Assembly: GCA_963667855.2 (NCBI GenBank)
Contig: CAXXKI010000004.1
Span: 62,001-126,000 of the forward strand
Source: G963667855 sp963667855
Lineage (GTDB): Bacteria; Planctomycetota; Phycisphaerae; UBA1845
Reading direction: 5' to 3'
Length of the DNA: 64,000 nucleotides
The notes under the pieces were generated by a model, which was not told the DNA's origin, did not search any database, and was given only the letters and a program-made list of their open reading frames with translations. Shown in pieces: positions 8,122-18,318 of the stretch; position 1 is the first letter of the stretch, and every line of letters starts with the position of its first letter. A program made the translations under genes and the position numbers.

Positions 8122-8451
8122 TTAACTCATTGGGTTAATCGAAAGCGTAAAAGTTCCAGGTTCCGGGCGGCTATTCATGGCGTCGCCGTCTTCCAGGTCG
8201 GCAGCTTTCTTGTACCATTTCAACGCCTCGGCGTCGTTCTCCTCCACCGTGCGACCTTCGTAATATCGATCGCCGAGTTCATTCTGGGCGTCCGTGTTTC
8301 CCAGGTTTGCCTTGGCGATGAGTTTATCGAGCGGCATTTCTTTCAGCGACGGATCGGTGGGAGTTTCCGCGGCTGACACGCTAAGAGTCAGAGATGATAC
8401 GGCTAGTTGAGCAGTTAGCAATATGGAGAGGAGCCTGGTTGCCTGGAGCAT
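8122..8451 (-). CDS. Small secreted Sel1-repeat protein
   Basis: A 109-residue protein with a signal peptide (LLSILLTAQLAVSSLTLSVSA) and one complete Sel1-type repeat (NTDAQNELGDRYYEGRTVEENDAEALKWYKKAADL written as two parts: a first helix NTDAQNELGDRYYEG and a second DAEALKWYKKAADL). A second repeat begins (EDGDAMN) but the protein then leaves the pattern and stops, so it may be a shortened member of a longer family. Sel1 repeats mediate protein contacts. I chose ATG 8451, which has AGGA eight bases upstream and places the signal peptide at the N-terminus; an ATG 48 bases upstream gives a less likely start. Confidence 0.6.
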   Translation of the reverse strand: MLQATRLLSILLTAQLAVSSLTLSVSAAETPTDPSLKEMPLDKLIAKANLGNTDAQNELGDRYYEGRTVEENDAEALKWYKKAADLEDGDAMNSRPEPGTFTLSINPMS

Positions 8452-8722
8452 CTGGTTTATCCTATAGCCTGGTACCTGTGTGGTCCGCGAACGGTACATA
8501 GAAAGCCGTCAGCGGTCAGCTGACTCAGCTCGATAGTTCGTTTTTAGCAAATCAACCGGTTGGGGTAAAGTAATTGGTATCCGAACGGAGGGATTTTCCG
8601 ATCGGTTTGTATGATCGTGTAGCTGTGCCCCTATTTTCTTGTGTGGGCGTGTCGGGGTAGGTTAGAATCGAGAATCGTGGAACCGCGTTGTATGGATTAT
8701 GAAATGGAAAATTCAGCTTGTG

Positions 8723-9325
8723 ATGGTAGATGTGGGTAAGGACAAAGTGGATTCGACTCCTGTATTTACCAGGTGCGTGCGATGAGAGTATTCTCTGCGT
8801 CATTTGCCGGCGGAGCATGCCTGCCCGGAGTGTGGTTTGCGTTTTGACCGGCAATGCGCGTTGTATCGAGTAACTAACGAAAAGCAGGTATTGGTTATCT
8901 GGGGGGCGATTTTCCTGGGTGGCTGGATGAACCTGAAGCATCTTCGTTTTCTTACTAATCTGGAAGGCGCTTCAGCATGGGAAACGTTTTTGGCGATGTT
9001 GGCGTTTGTGTGGTTGGTTGTTATCGCTATTGGCATCTGGTTTTTTGTCAAGCGATATCGGCAAGGCTTTGAGGTGGCTATTGTCAGTAACGGGCTTATA
9101 GTAAAACTCCCCGGTTTCGGCGATGATCTTATTCCCTGGAGCGATATTGAGAAAGCGGATATTAAGGATCTGAAAGAGGACAAACCGCAGATTGCCCGGG
9201 TTAGCATGAAGGGCAAGAATAAAATCGTGGATATAGGTGGAGTCGCCAACGTGTTTCCAACCCGGGACGATGTGCAGCGGTTTGTGGATGAGGTTAACCG
9301 GCGGGTGCGGTTAGATGAGGATTAG
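8723..9325 (+). pseudogene. Zinc-ribbon membrane protein interrupted by in-frame TGA
   Basis: Reading from ATG 8723, the frame encodes a ribbon of the kind seen at 1023, 7079 and 34545, but the second cysteine codon is TGA (8783-8785, codon 21): FTRCVR-stop-EYSLRHLP, then ACPECGLRFD. The expected text would be CVRCGYSL. The frame stays open after the TGA for 180 codons, with two hydrophobic segments (QVLVIWGAIFLGGW and FLAMLAFVWLVVIAIGIWFF) and a C-terminal beta-rich domain (VAIVSNGLIVKLPGFG...) like small bacterial PH-type domains. The Gly after the Cys is also changed (GAG), which favours decay by two substitutions. A shorter product could start at TTG 8804. Selenocysteine is possible but less likely: a six-pair hairpin follows, yet its loop starts only 13 bases after the TGA. 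Confidence 0.6.
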
Positions 9326-9651
9326 GCAGGAAGCTTGCGAGATTAGTATTTTACGTATGGTAATCCCATTCAGGTGTAAGAAATCAAGTCGTGGGAGAGG
9401 CGGTAAGTTGTCGATCGCTGTTGCCTGTGTTTTTCCATAACGAGATGTGCAACCAAGTGCGTATCATGCTGGTCTATGTCGGCCGCCTTCGGCGAGCTTC
9501 GGCGGAGATTACGATTTTCTTCTCCGCAGGTTTCACCGGCGTTTGACATATATCGTCCGCCTTTGGGCGGACTTGTGTGTCTGATCCACATCCGTTTTTG
9601 TATATGCATTTCCCGCTTGACCGGGTACCGTCGACCGAATAGAAAATACGC
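9326..9651. other. Intergenic region with GC-rich hairpins before addB
   Basis: No gene is supported in these 326 bases. They hold a GTCCGCC-TTTG-GGCGGAC hairpin (9555-9572) and a cluster of CCGCCTTCGGCG / CTTCGGCGG strings at 9480-9508 that can fold on each other. The hairpin lacks a proper T-run. It could end transcription from the interrupted zinc-ribbon gene upstream or be a degenerate intergenic repeat. The promoter of the addBA operon should lie in this stretch, but I see no clear -35/-10 pair. Confidence 0.4.
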
Positions 9652-12600
9652 ATGTCTATTCGATTTGTCATAGGGCGTGCGGGGACCGGGAAGACTTATC
9701 ATTGCCTGGAGTCTATCCGCGAGGAGTTGCGGGTTTCTTCCATGGGGGAACCTCGTCTGGTCCTGCTCGTACCGGAGCAGGCCAGTCTGCAGATGGAGCG
9801 GTCGCTTCTGTCGGGCGATATCAAGGCCACTAACCGGGCGGAGGTGCTCAGTTTCAACCGGTTGGCCGGGCGGATCATGCAGCAGGTTACCGGGCAGGAG
9901 CGGGTCGCTCTTTCGCCTTTGGCTCGGGCTATGGTTTTGCGATCCATCGTCAGCCGCTTGCAGCCTCAGCTTCGGTATTACCGCAAGGTCGAGCGGCTCA
10001 CCGGGTTTCTCGACCAGTTGGGGCTGACCATAAGCGAGTTCATCGAGGAGGAGATTCTACCCGGTGACTTACTGACCGGTGCGGAGGGAGTGAAGGACAA
10101 TCCGGACCGGGCGGCCAAGCTTCGCGATCTGGCCGATGTGTACCAGGCTTACCTGGAGTATCTTGGAAACGATCGCCTGGACCCGTCGCAATACCTGCGG
10201 GTTGCCCGGGAGGCGCTGGGTAATTGTGATTATCTGAAAAACGCCCGGATATGGGTTGATGGTTTTGCCGGTTACACGCGGCAGGAGCTGCATTTACTCA
10301 GCGAGTTGGCCCGGCGGGCGGGTTCTGTCGAAGTGACCATGCTCATCGATAAGGGTTCCTTTGATATTGCGGGAAGTAACGAGGAGATCGACCCGACGGG
10401 GATATTCGCCAAGCCATCCCGCAGTTGCCGGTCGATGATTCGCCTTTTCCGTATGAGCGGGTTGGAACTGGCGGAGCCGCTCGTATTTTCCCCGGAAACC
10501 AATCCTCGTTTTGCCGCAAGTGCGGAACTTGCCCGGCTGGAAGAGGGGTTGCAGGCCGGCTTTACCGCCGCGGGAAGAGGCGACGGCGAGAGCGGCGGTG
10601 GCAGCGAACCAACTGCTGACGTACATTTGTTCGAGCTGCCCGACCGGCGAACGGAGGTTGATTTCGCCGTATCCCAGGTGCAAAACGCGGTTCAGAAAAC
10701 TCAAGGGCGAATCCGTTACCGCGACGTGGCTATCATCGTTCGCGACCTGGATCCGTATCACGACCTGTTGTCGGCCGCCCTGGCCGAACGAAATGTGCCG
10801 TTTTTCATTGACCGCCGCCGATCGATTGCTCACCATCCGGTGGTTGAGTTTTTGCGAAGTGCGGCGGAGGTGGCCGACAGCGATTTTGAGATCGATCGTG
10901 TTCGTCTGCTGCTCAAAACGGGTCTGCTGGGATTAACCGAGGAGCGGGCGGACGAACTGGAGAACTATATTCTCGCCCAGGGGATTGCATCATCCGCCCT
11001 GTGGAAGGGGGGCGATTGGGGGAAGCGTAAGAAGAGCAACTCTGCGGAGAATAAGAGGGTACAGGAGCAGCTCCAGCGGATTAATGAATCGCGAAAAACC
11101 GTATGGGCTAATCTCAAGGAGTTTATAGAGTTTTGCCGTACTCCCGGCAGTGGAGCGGAATGGGCAAAAGCCCTGGGCCAACTGCTGGAGGTGAACGGAA
11201 TCGCAGCCCAAGTAGAAAGCTGGGCGAAAACGGCTGAAGAGGCGGGGCGGCTGGAACAAGCCGCGGAGCATCGGCAGATATTGGACGAAATTGAGGCGTT
11301 TCTCGCTGATCTGGGCAGTGCCCTTGCCGATGAGACGTTTTCCACCACTGATATGCTGTCGGTTCTGGAGGCGGGTTTGTCGCAAATGACGCTTGGCCTG
11401 GTACCGCCGACCCTGGACGAGGTTCTGGTGAGTTCCATTAATCGCAGCAGGCACCCGGAGATCAAGATGGCCATCGTGCTGGGATTTAACGATGGTGTCT
11501 TTCCAAAATTGGGGTCGGAGGATTCCATCCTCAATGACGAGGATCGGGAGTTTCTCTTGGATCGCGAAGTGGAACTGGGCTCGTCGCGCAAGCAGCAGAT
11601 ACTCGACGAATACCTGCTCGCCTACGTGGCGGCCACCCGCCCCGGCGAGAAGTTGATTTTTCTCTATGCTCTTTCCGATTGTCAGGGAAAGGAGTTGAGG
11701 AAGTCTTCGTACGTTCCACTGCTGGAGCGAGTTCTCAGCGGATTGAAGGTGAGGAAGCTGGGCGATCCGTATTCGACGCGAGCGATGTGGTCGGTCATGA
11801 CCGCTCGCGATCTGTCGGCCGGTCTGGTTTACGAAATGGCTAATCGCGAGCCGCTGGGTAAAGACAATTCGCCGCAAAGAAGGGCATGGAACGATCTTTA
11901 TACCGCTACCCGGCATCGGCTGGGCGGGGAGCCGTCCCTGAAGCGGGCGATATCCGCGCTGGCATTTACCAATCACGCGATGTTGAAGGGCGAGTCGATA
12001 TCCAGCCTGTTTGAAGGGAGCTATTCCGCCAGCGTTTCGGAACTGGAGACGTTTGCCGCCTGCCCGTTCCAGCGATTTGCCAAGTACGGTTTAAGGTTGA
12101 AGGAGCGGGAGGAATCGAAATGGCAGGCGACGGAAGTGGGAACGCTGCAGCACGCCATTCTGGAGGATTTCCTTAATCAATGCATCAGGGGCAAGGTGTC
12201 GTTCGCGGAGATCAGCGAAAAAGACCTGGCCGAGCGATTGCAGGCAATAGCGGAAAAACACGGGGCCAGTCTGCAGATCGATGGCGGGATAAAGCCTCGC
12301 GATATATACACTCTGAAGCGCAGCCCCGAGGACCTGGTTCCCATCGTGAAAGAGCAGCAGCGCATCGCCGCCGGCGGAGTGTTCAGTCCGTTTGCCACGG
12401 AGAAGGAGTTTGGGTTTACTGGAAAACACGAAAGCCTGCCACCGCTGGAGGTTGATACGCCGACCGGCAGGAAGGCGTACCTCAGGGGGCTTATCGACCG
12501 CGTGGATATAGCGGAAGTAGGCGACGAGACGGCCGGCGTGGTTGTGGATTACAAAAGAACGCGCGAGAAAAAACTGGAACTGGTTAACGTTTATCATGGT

Positions 12601-13146
12601 TTGTCGCTGCAGTTGCTCGGTTACCTGCTGGCCATCAGGGATGGCGGTAAAGCTCTTACGGGTAAGCCGGTAATTCCGATCGGCGCGTTCTACGTGTCGC
12701 TGAAGAGAAGTATGAAATCCATCGATCATCCGGAGGACGTGGACGAAGAGAAGAACCGGTACGGAGTTTCCAAACCGCGGGGACTGATCAACGGTGCGGC
12801 GATGGAACTGCTGGATAGGGATTCCGCGGAAGGTGGTTATTCCAGTTTATTCAGCATATACCTGAAAAAAGACGGATCTTTGGGGCACATTGATAGTAAT
12901 GACGGGGCCGATGGGAACCATTTCGGTTTACTGCTGGAGCACGCCCGGATGAAAATCGGCACGCTGGTTGACGGTATCCTTGACGGCGATATTGCCGTTG
13001 CCCCATATCGGCTGGGCGACTTCTCGCCCTGCACCTGGTGTGAGTTGGGCAGTTTCTGCCGGTTCGAGTTCGGTGATTCAAGTATGAGGTTTTTAGAGAA
13101 GATGTCCCGCTCTAAAGTGTTTGAAAAACTGGAGGGGGGCGAGTAA
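9652..13146 (+). CDS. addB: AddAB helicase-nuclease, AddB subunit
   Basis: This 1164-residue subunit of the AddAB (RexAB) complex helps to resect double-strand breaks for RecA loading and recognises Chi. It has a Walker A motif GRAGTGKT (8-15) at the extreme N-terminus, helicase-like domains, and a C-terminal RecB-family nuclease domain with VVDYKRT (D966, K968). The four cysteines that hold the 4Fe-4S cluster in AddB are all present: C804 (ACPFQRF), C1127, C1130 and C1136 (CTWCELGSFC). The length matches the family. Its TAA overlaps the addA ATG by one base (TAATG), which implies translational coupling. Confidence 0.95.
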   Translation: MSIRFVIGRAGTGKTYHCLESIREELRVSSMGEPRLVLLVPEQASLQMERSLLSGDIKATNRAEVLSFNRLAGRIMQQVTGQERVALSPLARAMVLRSIVSRLQPQLRYYRKVERLTGFLDQLGLTISEFIEEEILPGDLLTGAEGVKDNPDRAAKLRDLADVYQAYLEYLGNDRLDPSQYLRVAREALGNCDYLKNARIWVDGFAGYTRQELHLLSELARRAGSVEVTMLIDKGSFDIAGSNEEIDPTGIFAKPSRSCRSMIRLFRMSGLELAEPLVFSPETNPRFAASAELARLEEGLQAGFTAAGRGDGESGGGSEPTADVHLFELPDRRTEVDFAVSQVQNAVQKTQGRIRYRDVAIIVRDLDPYHDLLSAALAERNVPFFIDRRRSIAHHPVVEFLRSAAEVADSDFEIDRVRLLLKTGLLGLTEERADELENYILAQGIASSALWKGGDWGKRKKSNSAENKRVQEQLQRINESRKTVWANLKEFIEFCRTPGSGAEWAKALGQLLEVNGIAAQVESWAKTAEEAGRLEQAAEHRQILDEIEAFLADLGSALADETFSTTDMLSVLEAGLSQMTLGLVPPTLDEVLVSSINRSRHPEIKMAIVLGFNDGVFPKLGSEDSILNDEDREFLLDREVELGSSRKQQILDEYLLAYVAATRPGEKLIFLYALSDCQGKELRKSSYVPLLERVLSGLKVRKLGDPYSTRAMWSVMTARDLSAGLVYEMANREPLGKDNSPQRRAWNDLYTATRHRLGGEPSLKRAISALAFTNHAMLKGESISSLFEGSYSASVSELETFAACPFQRFAKYGLRLKEREESKWQATEVGTLQHAILEDFLNQCIRGKVSFAEISEKDLAERLQAIAEKHGASLQIDGGIKPRDIYTLKRSPEDLVPIVKEQQRIAAGGVFSPFATEKEFGFTGKHESLPPLEVDTPTGRKAYLRGLIDRVDIAEVGDETAGVVVDYKRTREKKLELVNVYHGLSLQLLGYLLAIRDGGKALTGKPVIPIGAFYVSLKRSMKSIDHPEDVDEEKNRYGVSKPRGLINGAAMELLDRDSAEGGYSSLFSIYLKKDGSLGHIDSNDGADGNHFGLLLEHARMKIGTLVDGILDGDIAVAPYRLGDFSPCTWCELGSFCRFEFGDSSMRFLEKMSRSKVFEKLEGGE

Positions 13147-16100
13147 TGGCGGGGATTACCTGGACAGCCGAGCAGAAGCAGGCGATAGAAACGGTCGACC
13201 GCAGCGTGCTGGTCTCCGCGGCGGCGGGATCGGGAAAAACAGCAGTACTGGCCGAGCGATGTGCCTACCTGGTCTGCGATGCGGCGGAGGAATATCGCAG
13301 CGATGTCGACGAAATACTCGTAGTGACTTTTACCGAGGCCTCTGCGGCGGAGATGAAAAAGAGGATCTGCGCCAGGCTAGCCGAGCGAAGCGCACAAGAC
13401 CCGTCGGATAAAAGGCTTCGAGCACAGATTGCCCTGGTGGATACCGGGCAGATTTCCACCCTGCATTCGTTTTGCCTGTGGATGGTGCGGCGCTGGTTCC
13501 ACCGCGCGGGAGTTGACGCCACGGTGCAGATTCTGGACGAAGCGGAAGCCGGTCTCATCAGCAGCGAACTGCTGGACGACCTGTTCAACGAATTGTATGC
13601 GGGCGAAAGCGAATTGGGTAAATCGTTCCTGCGGCTGGTGGACGAATACGGCCTGGGAGATGACAGGTGGATTGGCGAATTCGTATTGAAGTTGACATCA
13701 TTCCTGGTCAGCCTGCCCGATCCGGAAAGCTGGCTTGAGAGGGCGGGGGACGGTTCGGCCGATCGTGTGCGCGAAGTAATCGACGCTGCTAAAGACGCTT
13801 TGGTTGTGGAAATCGGCAGGCAGGTTGAAATTTGTCGTGATACGGCCGCTTATATCGGCAGGGCGTTGAAGGAATGTAATTTCCATGTTCAAAAGCTTGT
13901 TGATTACGCGGCCAGGCTTGAATCGTGGGAAAAGCAACTGGATGTGGGCGGTGATTGGGACGCGGTTCGAGAGGATATTAACGCGTACACAATAGACCTA
14001 AGAGGTGGACCGCGAAAGACGAAAGCCACGCCGGAAGAAGTTGTGGAAGACAGGCAAAAGGCGAAGGCGCTGGTGGAGGATGTCAGGAAGAAGTTTCTGC
14101 AAAGCAGGCTGCAGAAGCAGCTTTGTCGTTTTTCGACCGGGGAAATGGCCGAGGGGATCGGGGCGGTTGTACCGCATGTGAAAACCATAATAGCGCTGGC
14201 GGAGGAATACCTTCACCGTTACGACCAGAAAAAGCGGTCCCTTAGCGTAATGGATTTCTCCGACCTGGAGAGATTTGCTTATGGTCTGTTGACCACGAAA
14301 CGGGATGATGAAGAAACCAATCCAGTGGTCGATGAACTGCGCGGCCGGTTCAAGTATGTCCTGGTGGATGAATTCCAGGATATAAACCCGCTTCAAGCCC
14401 ACCTATTGGAAACCGTCAGCCGGGAATGCACTGCCGGCAGCAAGGGAAACCTTTTCGTGGTGGGTGACGTGAAGCAGAGTATCTACCGCTTCCGCCTGGC
14501 GGAGCCGGACATGTTCTTGAATCGGGAACAGACTCTGCGCAGAGAAGACACGGACGGGGTATGCATCGATTTGCAGAATAATTACCGTAGTTTTGCCAAT
14601 ATCCTGGAAGGGGCAAACAGTATCTTTACCCTGCTGATGCAGAAGGGGTGCGGTAATATCGCCTACGATGAAAAGGCGATGCTGAAATGTCCGAATGCGG
14701 ATGTTCCCCGGGGCGAACCCATAGAGCTGCACATTCTCGATCGGGAAGTGGAAACGGCAAACGACGGTGGCAAGGAGTCGCAGGAGGAAAACGGGGAGAC
14801 TGACAAGTTCGTGGATGTGAGTGATCCGGCCCAGTGGGAATCGATAGAGCGGGAAGCCTGCCTGATAGGCCGGCGCATAACCGAACTGCTGAAAAGCGGT
14901 ATGACCGTGGAAGATGGCGGCGGGCAGAGGGCTCTACAATTCAAGGATATCTGTATTCTGCTGAGGAGTACCAGGCATACCGCGGGGCCGCTGGCGGATA
15001 CCCTGGCATCAATGGGAATCCCAACCTGGGCTGATGCTGGCAGCGGTTTCTTTAATGCGGTGGAGGTACAGGATGTTCTTTCCCTGCTTACCGTACTTGA
15101 TAACACGCAGCAGGATATTCCATTAGCTGCTGTTTTGCGTTCGGGGATCCTGGGCAGCAGGCTGGACGAGGATGACCTGGTGGCGATTCGCGTTTTCGAT
15201 CGCGATTGTCGTTTCCACGAAGCGGTTCGGCGCTATGCGGTTGAGGGGACAGATAGCGAGTTGCGAAACAGGCTGGGAGATCTTCTCCGGCGTATAAGGG
15301 AATACCGTAAGGAGATCTCGCTGCGTCCGGTGGCCGACGTGTTATGGCAGATTTACAAAGAGACCGATTATCTCGCCTTCATGGGGGGGATGCCCGGCGG
15401 CAGCCAGCGCCGGGCGAACCTGGTGGCGATCCATGAACGTGCCCGGCAGTTCGGGCAGTTCCGCCGTCAGGGATTGCGCCGGTTTATCCAGTTCATGGAG
15501 ACACTTCAGGAGCAGGGTAAGGACCTCGGTTCGCCGTCGGCCGTCTCCGAAGCTGACAACGTCGTACGCATCATCAGCATCCACAAAGCCAAGGGATTGG
15601 AGTTCCCGGTGGTTTTCGCGGCCGAAATGGGGCGGCAGTTCAACCGGGCGGACTCCAAGGGGAAGTTCCTTCTCGATCGCAACGCGGGGATAGGCCTGAA
15701 GCGGGTGGAGAAGGAGCGGATGATCGAATACCCGACCGCTCTTCATCGCTGGTGCGCCAGGTTGGCCGATCAGGACTCCATGGGAGAGGAGTTGCGAATC
15801 TGGTACGTCGCTCTCACCCGTCCCAAGCAGAAGCTGATCCTTGTGGGGACAGAGAAACTGGGGGTTGTAGAAAAGCTGCGGGATACAGCGAGTGTTGGTT
15901 CCGGAAATTTGAACTCGCTTAGTGTTCTTTCCGCTCGCTCGCCGCTTTACTGGATGGTGAGCAGCCTGGCGGTTATGGACAGTAAGAAGGTAAGCTGGGA
16001 TCACCTGGATAGGCGTCGGAAAGATTCCTTGTTTCAGGTTTCGGTTTATTACGGTGAGGAAATAGGAGATTGGCGGTTGCCCGGGGTTGAAGGTGCTGCT

Positions 16101-16895
16101 GACGACGAGCTTCGGCAGGTGGTGGCCGAGCTGGGTGAGTTGCCGGCCGGTGAACCGCTGAGCGAAGACACTTCGGCCGCTGACGAGATAATAAACCGGC
16201 TGGACTATTGCTACCCGAACCTGGGTGCGGCGTCGGTTAGAGCGGCCTGCTCTGCCAGCGCGGTGAAGCGGGCCTACGATGATGTCGGCGAAGAGTTTGA
16301 GCAGGTATCTATCCTCGTAGACCTAACCGGTGGTCAGCGGCAGCCGGTGGGGAAAGAAACTGACGGAGCTCGTCGCGGGCAAGTTGTGCATACGGCGCTA
16401 CAATTCTTGTGTCTGCAATGCACTGCGAGTGCGGGTGATATAAAAGCGGAGCTTGCGCGATTGGTTGAAGCCCGTATATTGTCCGCCGAGGATATCTCGC
16501 TGATCGATGTGGATTCGCTGTTATGGTTCTTCTCCACCGAGTTGGGAGAGAGGATCATAGCCAACGGTGATGCTTATCAGCGGGAGTGGATGTTTATGGC
16601 CGCTCAACCGGCGGCAACTATGGACTCGACCGTTCAGGTTGGTGAAAACGATCTCGTTCTGGTTCGTGGTGTTGTTGATGGACTACTCGTTTCGGAGGCA
16701 GGTCTTGAGGTTATCGACTTCAAGACTGATCGGGTTGCGGTGGGTGACCTGGATAAAAAGGTCGCCGATTACAAAACGCAGATGCAGCTTTACTGCTCTG
16801 CGGTGTCAGAGGTTTTCAAAAGACCGGTCAACGCCTGCCACCTGGTGTTTCTGCATCCGCGGCAGATCGTTGCGGTTGAGGATGCTCTAAATTGA
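13146..16895 (+). CDS. addA: AddAB helicase-nuclease, AddA subunit
   Basis: A 1249-residue UvrD-family 3'-5' helicase and nuclease, partner of AddB. Walker A is AAAGSGKT (25-32) after the Q motif (TWTAEQKQAI); Walker B is LVDEFQDINPLQ (near 409); later helicase motifs include GDVKQSIYRFRLAEP, SIHKAKGLEFPVVF and WYVALTRPKQKL. The C-terminal nuclease domain keeps LEVIDFKTD (D1191, K1193) and a QMQLYCSAV helix. So both helicase and nuclease look active. It overlaps addB by one base and the proline dehydrogenase gene by four (TTGA), a tight four-gene unit. Confidence 0.95.
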   Translation: MAGITWTAEQKQAIETVDRSVLVSAAAGSGKTAVLAERCAYLVCDAAEEYRSDVDEILVVTFTEASAAEMKKRICARLAERSAQDPSDKRLRAQIALVDTGQISTLHSFCLWMVRRWFHRAGVDATVQILDEAEAGLISSELLDDLFNELYAGESELGKSFLRLVDEYGLGDDRWIGEFVLKLTSFLVSLPDPESWLERAGDGSADRVREVIDAAKDALVVEIGRQVEICRDTAAYIGRALKECNFHVQKLVDYAARLESWEKQLDVGGDWDAVREDINAYTIDLRGGPRKTKATPEEVVEDRQKAKALVEDVRKKFLQSRLQKQLCRFSTGEMAEGIGAVVPHVKTIIALAEEYLHRYDQKKRSLSVMDFSDLERFAYGLLTTKRDDEETNPVVDELRGRFKYVLVDEFQDINPLQAHLLETVSRECTAGSKGNLFVVGDVKQSIYRFRLAEPDMFLNREQTLRREDTDGVCIDLQNNYRSFANILEGANSIFTLLMQKGCGNIAYDEKAMLKCPNADVPRGEPIELHILDREVETANDGGKESQEENGETDKFVDVSDPAQWESIEREACLIGRRITELLKSGMTVEDGGGQRALQFKDICILLRSTRHTAGPLADTLASMGIPTWADAGSGFFNAVEVQDVLSLLTVLDNTQQDIPLAAVLRSGILGSRLDEDDLVAIRVFDRDCRFHEAVRRYAVEGTDSELRNRLGDLLRRIREYRKEISLRPVADVLWQIYKETDYLAFMGGMPGGSQRRANLVAIHERARQFGQFRRQGLRRFIQFMETLQEQGKDLGSPSAVSEADNVVRIISIHKAKGLEFPVVFAAEMGRQFNRADSKGKFLLDRNAGIGLKRVEKERMIEYPTALHRWCARLADQDSMGEELRIWYVALTRPKQKLILVGTEKLGVVEKLRDTASVGSGNLNSLSVLSARSPLYWMVSSLAVMDSKKVSWDHLDRRRKDSLFQVSVYYGEEIGDWRLPGVEGAADDELRQVVAELGELPAGEPLSEDTSAADEIINRLDYCYPNLGAASVRAACSASAVKRAYDDVGEEFEQVSILVDLTGGQRQPVGKETDGARRGQVVHTALQFLCLQCTASAGDIKAELARLVEARILSAEDISLIDVDSLLWFFSTELGERIIANGDAYQREWMFMAAQPAATMDSTVQVGENDLVLVRGVVDGLLVSEAGLEVIDFKTDRVAVGDLDKKVADYKTQMQLYCSAVSEVFKRPVNACHLVFLHPRQIVAVEDALN

Positions 16896-18307
16896 ACGAG
16901 AAGCAGTTGAAACAGACCGACATTCGCTGCAAGGAAATCGGGCGTGAGATGTTTGAGCTGGCTCACAAGGCCGAGCCCGGAATCTGGCGGAGAGCCTGGT
17001 GGGAGCAGCGGATGCTGGAATACCTTTCCATCGATCCTAATCTGCAGACGGAGCTTTTCCGGTTTACCGAGGCTCTGCCGCACATGCACAGCAGCGCGGA
17101 TATTGCCTCGCACCTCAAGCAGTACATGGATAACGGCGAGCTTGATCTCCCGCTGCCATTGAAGTTTGCAACTTTGTTTGATAATCCCAATTCACTGTTC
17201 GCCCGAACGGTGGGGGCGTGTACCCGGTGGGGGTCCTTCTTGATGGCCACCTCGTTCATAACAGGTACCAATACCGAAGAGGCCATTCAAAACGCGGTAA
17301 GGCTGCGGGGAAAGGATATGGCGTTTACCCTGGACGTGCTTGGGGAAGCAACTATCAGTGATTCCCAGGCGGACAAGGCCGCGGCCATCTACATGGAGCT
17401 GATCGATTCGCTGGGCAAGGCGGCAAAAACCTGGAAGCGCAATCCACTGATAGATGAAGGTCGCGACGGGCCCATGCCTGCCGCCAACGTGTCCATCAAG
17501 CTGTCGGCTCTCGATCCTGTCTTTAATCCCGTTGATCCGGAGCGGGTTTATAAGACGGTTACGAGTCGGCTGTGCCCGCTTCTTGACCGGGCCAGGGAGC
17601 TTGGTGTTTTCGTAAACATAGACATGGAAGCCTATCGCTATCGGGATATGACTTTCGATATGTTCAAGCGGTTGCTGAGCGAGCCGCAATATCGCAATTG
17701 GCCTGATATTGGTATTGTTGTTCAGGCTTACCTTGCCGACGGCGAGGATGATATCCGCAATCTGCTCGAATGGGTGGATAAGCGGGGTACGGAAATAGCG
17801 GTTCGCCTGGTGAAGGGTGCGTACTGGGATACGGAAACCACCTACGCCGTGCGCAACCATACGCGTATTCCGGTATGGACCCAAAAATGGGAATCGGATG
17901 TCTGCTACGAGAAGATAGCCCGGATCATGCTGGGAAACTATGATCGGATCAGGCCGGCATTTGCCAGTCATAATGTAAGGTCGCTTTCTTACGTGATGGC
18001 CACGGCGGAAACTCTCGGGCTGAGTCGCAGGGACTACGAGTTGCAGATGCTTTCCGGTATGGGTGATCCATTAAAAACCGCAATAGTGAAAATGGGACGG
18101 TGTTTGCGGATTTACTGCCCATACGGCGATTTGTTGCAGGGGATGGCGTACCTGATACGCCGTTTACTTGAAAATACTTCTAACGATTCATTCTTGAAAC
18201 AGGGATTCGGCGACCGCAGCGCTTATGATCGGCTTTTGACCAATCCCGCTGAATCACGTTTGCCCAGCGCTCCGCTGCCGCGTCGACATTACCAGGATAC
18301 TTTTTGA
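16892..18307 (+). CDS. Proline dehydrogenase
   Basis: A 471-residue FAD enzyme that oxidises proline to 1-pyrroline-5-carboxylate, as a stand-alone domain rather than a bifunctional PutA. Family motifs: NVSIKLSALDP, FVNIDMEAYRYRDMT, VRLVKGAYWDTET, FASHNVRSLSY, YELQMLSGMGDPLK and IYCPYGDLLQGMAYLIRRLLEN with the RR that binds the substrate carboxylate. The start is TTG 16892, which overlaps the addA stop (TTGA); GAGG lies about 11 bases before it and no better start exists nearby. Placed directly before the enzyme for the next step, P5C dehydrogenase. Its coupling to addA is unusual; metabolic and repair genes in one operon are probably a matter of transcription economy. Confidence 0.92.
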   Translation: MNEKQLKQTDIRCKEIGREMFELAHKAEPGIWRRAWWEQRMLEYLSIDPNLQTELFRFTEALPHMHSSADIASHLKQYMDNGELDLPLPLKFATLFDNPNSLFARTVGACTRWGSFLMATSFITGTNTEEAIQNAVRLRGKDMAFTLDVLGEATISDSQADKAAAIYMELIDSLGKAAKTWKRNPLIDEGRDGPMPAANVSIKLSALDPVFNPVDPERVYKTVTSRLCPLLDRARELGVFVNIDMEAYRYRDMTFDMFKRLLSEPQYRNWPDIGIVVQAYLADGEDDIRNLLEWVDKRGTEIAVRLVKGAYWDTETTYAVRNHTRIPVWTQKWESDVCYEKIARIMLGNYDRIRPAFASHNVRSLSYVMATAETLGLSRRDYELQMLSGMGDPLKTAIVKMGRCLRIYCPYGDLLQGMAYLIRRLLENTSNDSFLKQGFGDRSAYDRLLTNPAESRLPSAPLPRRHYQDTF

Positions 18308-18318
18308 GGATCATACCC

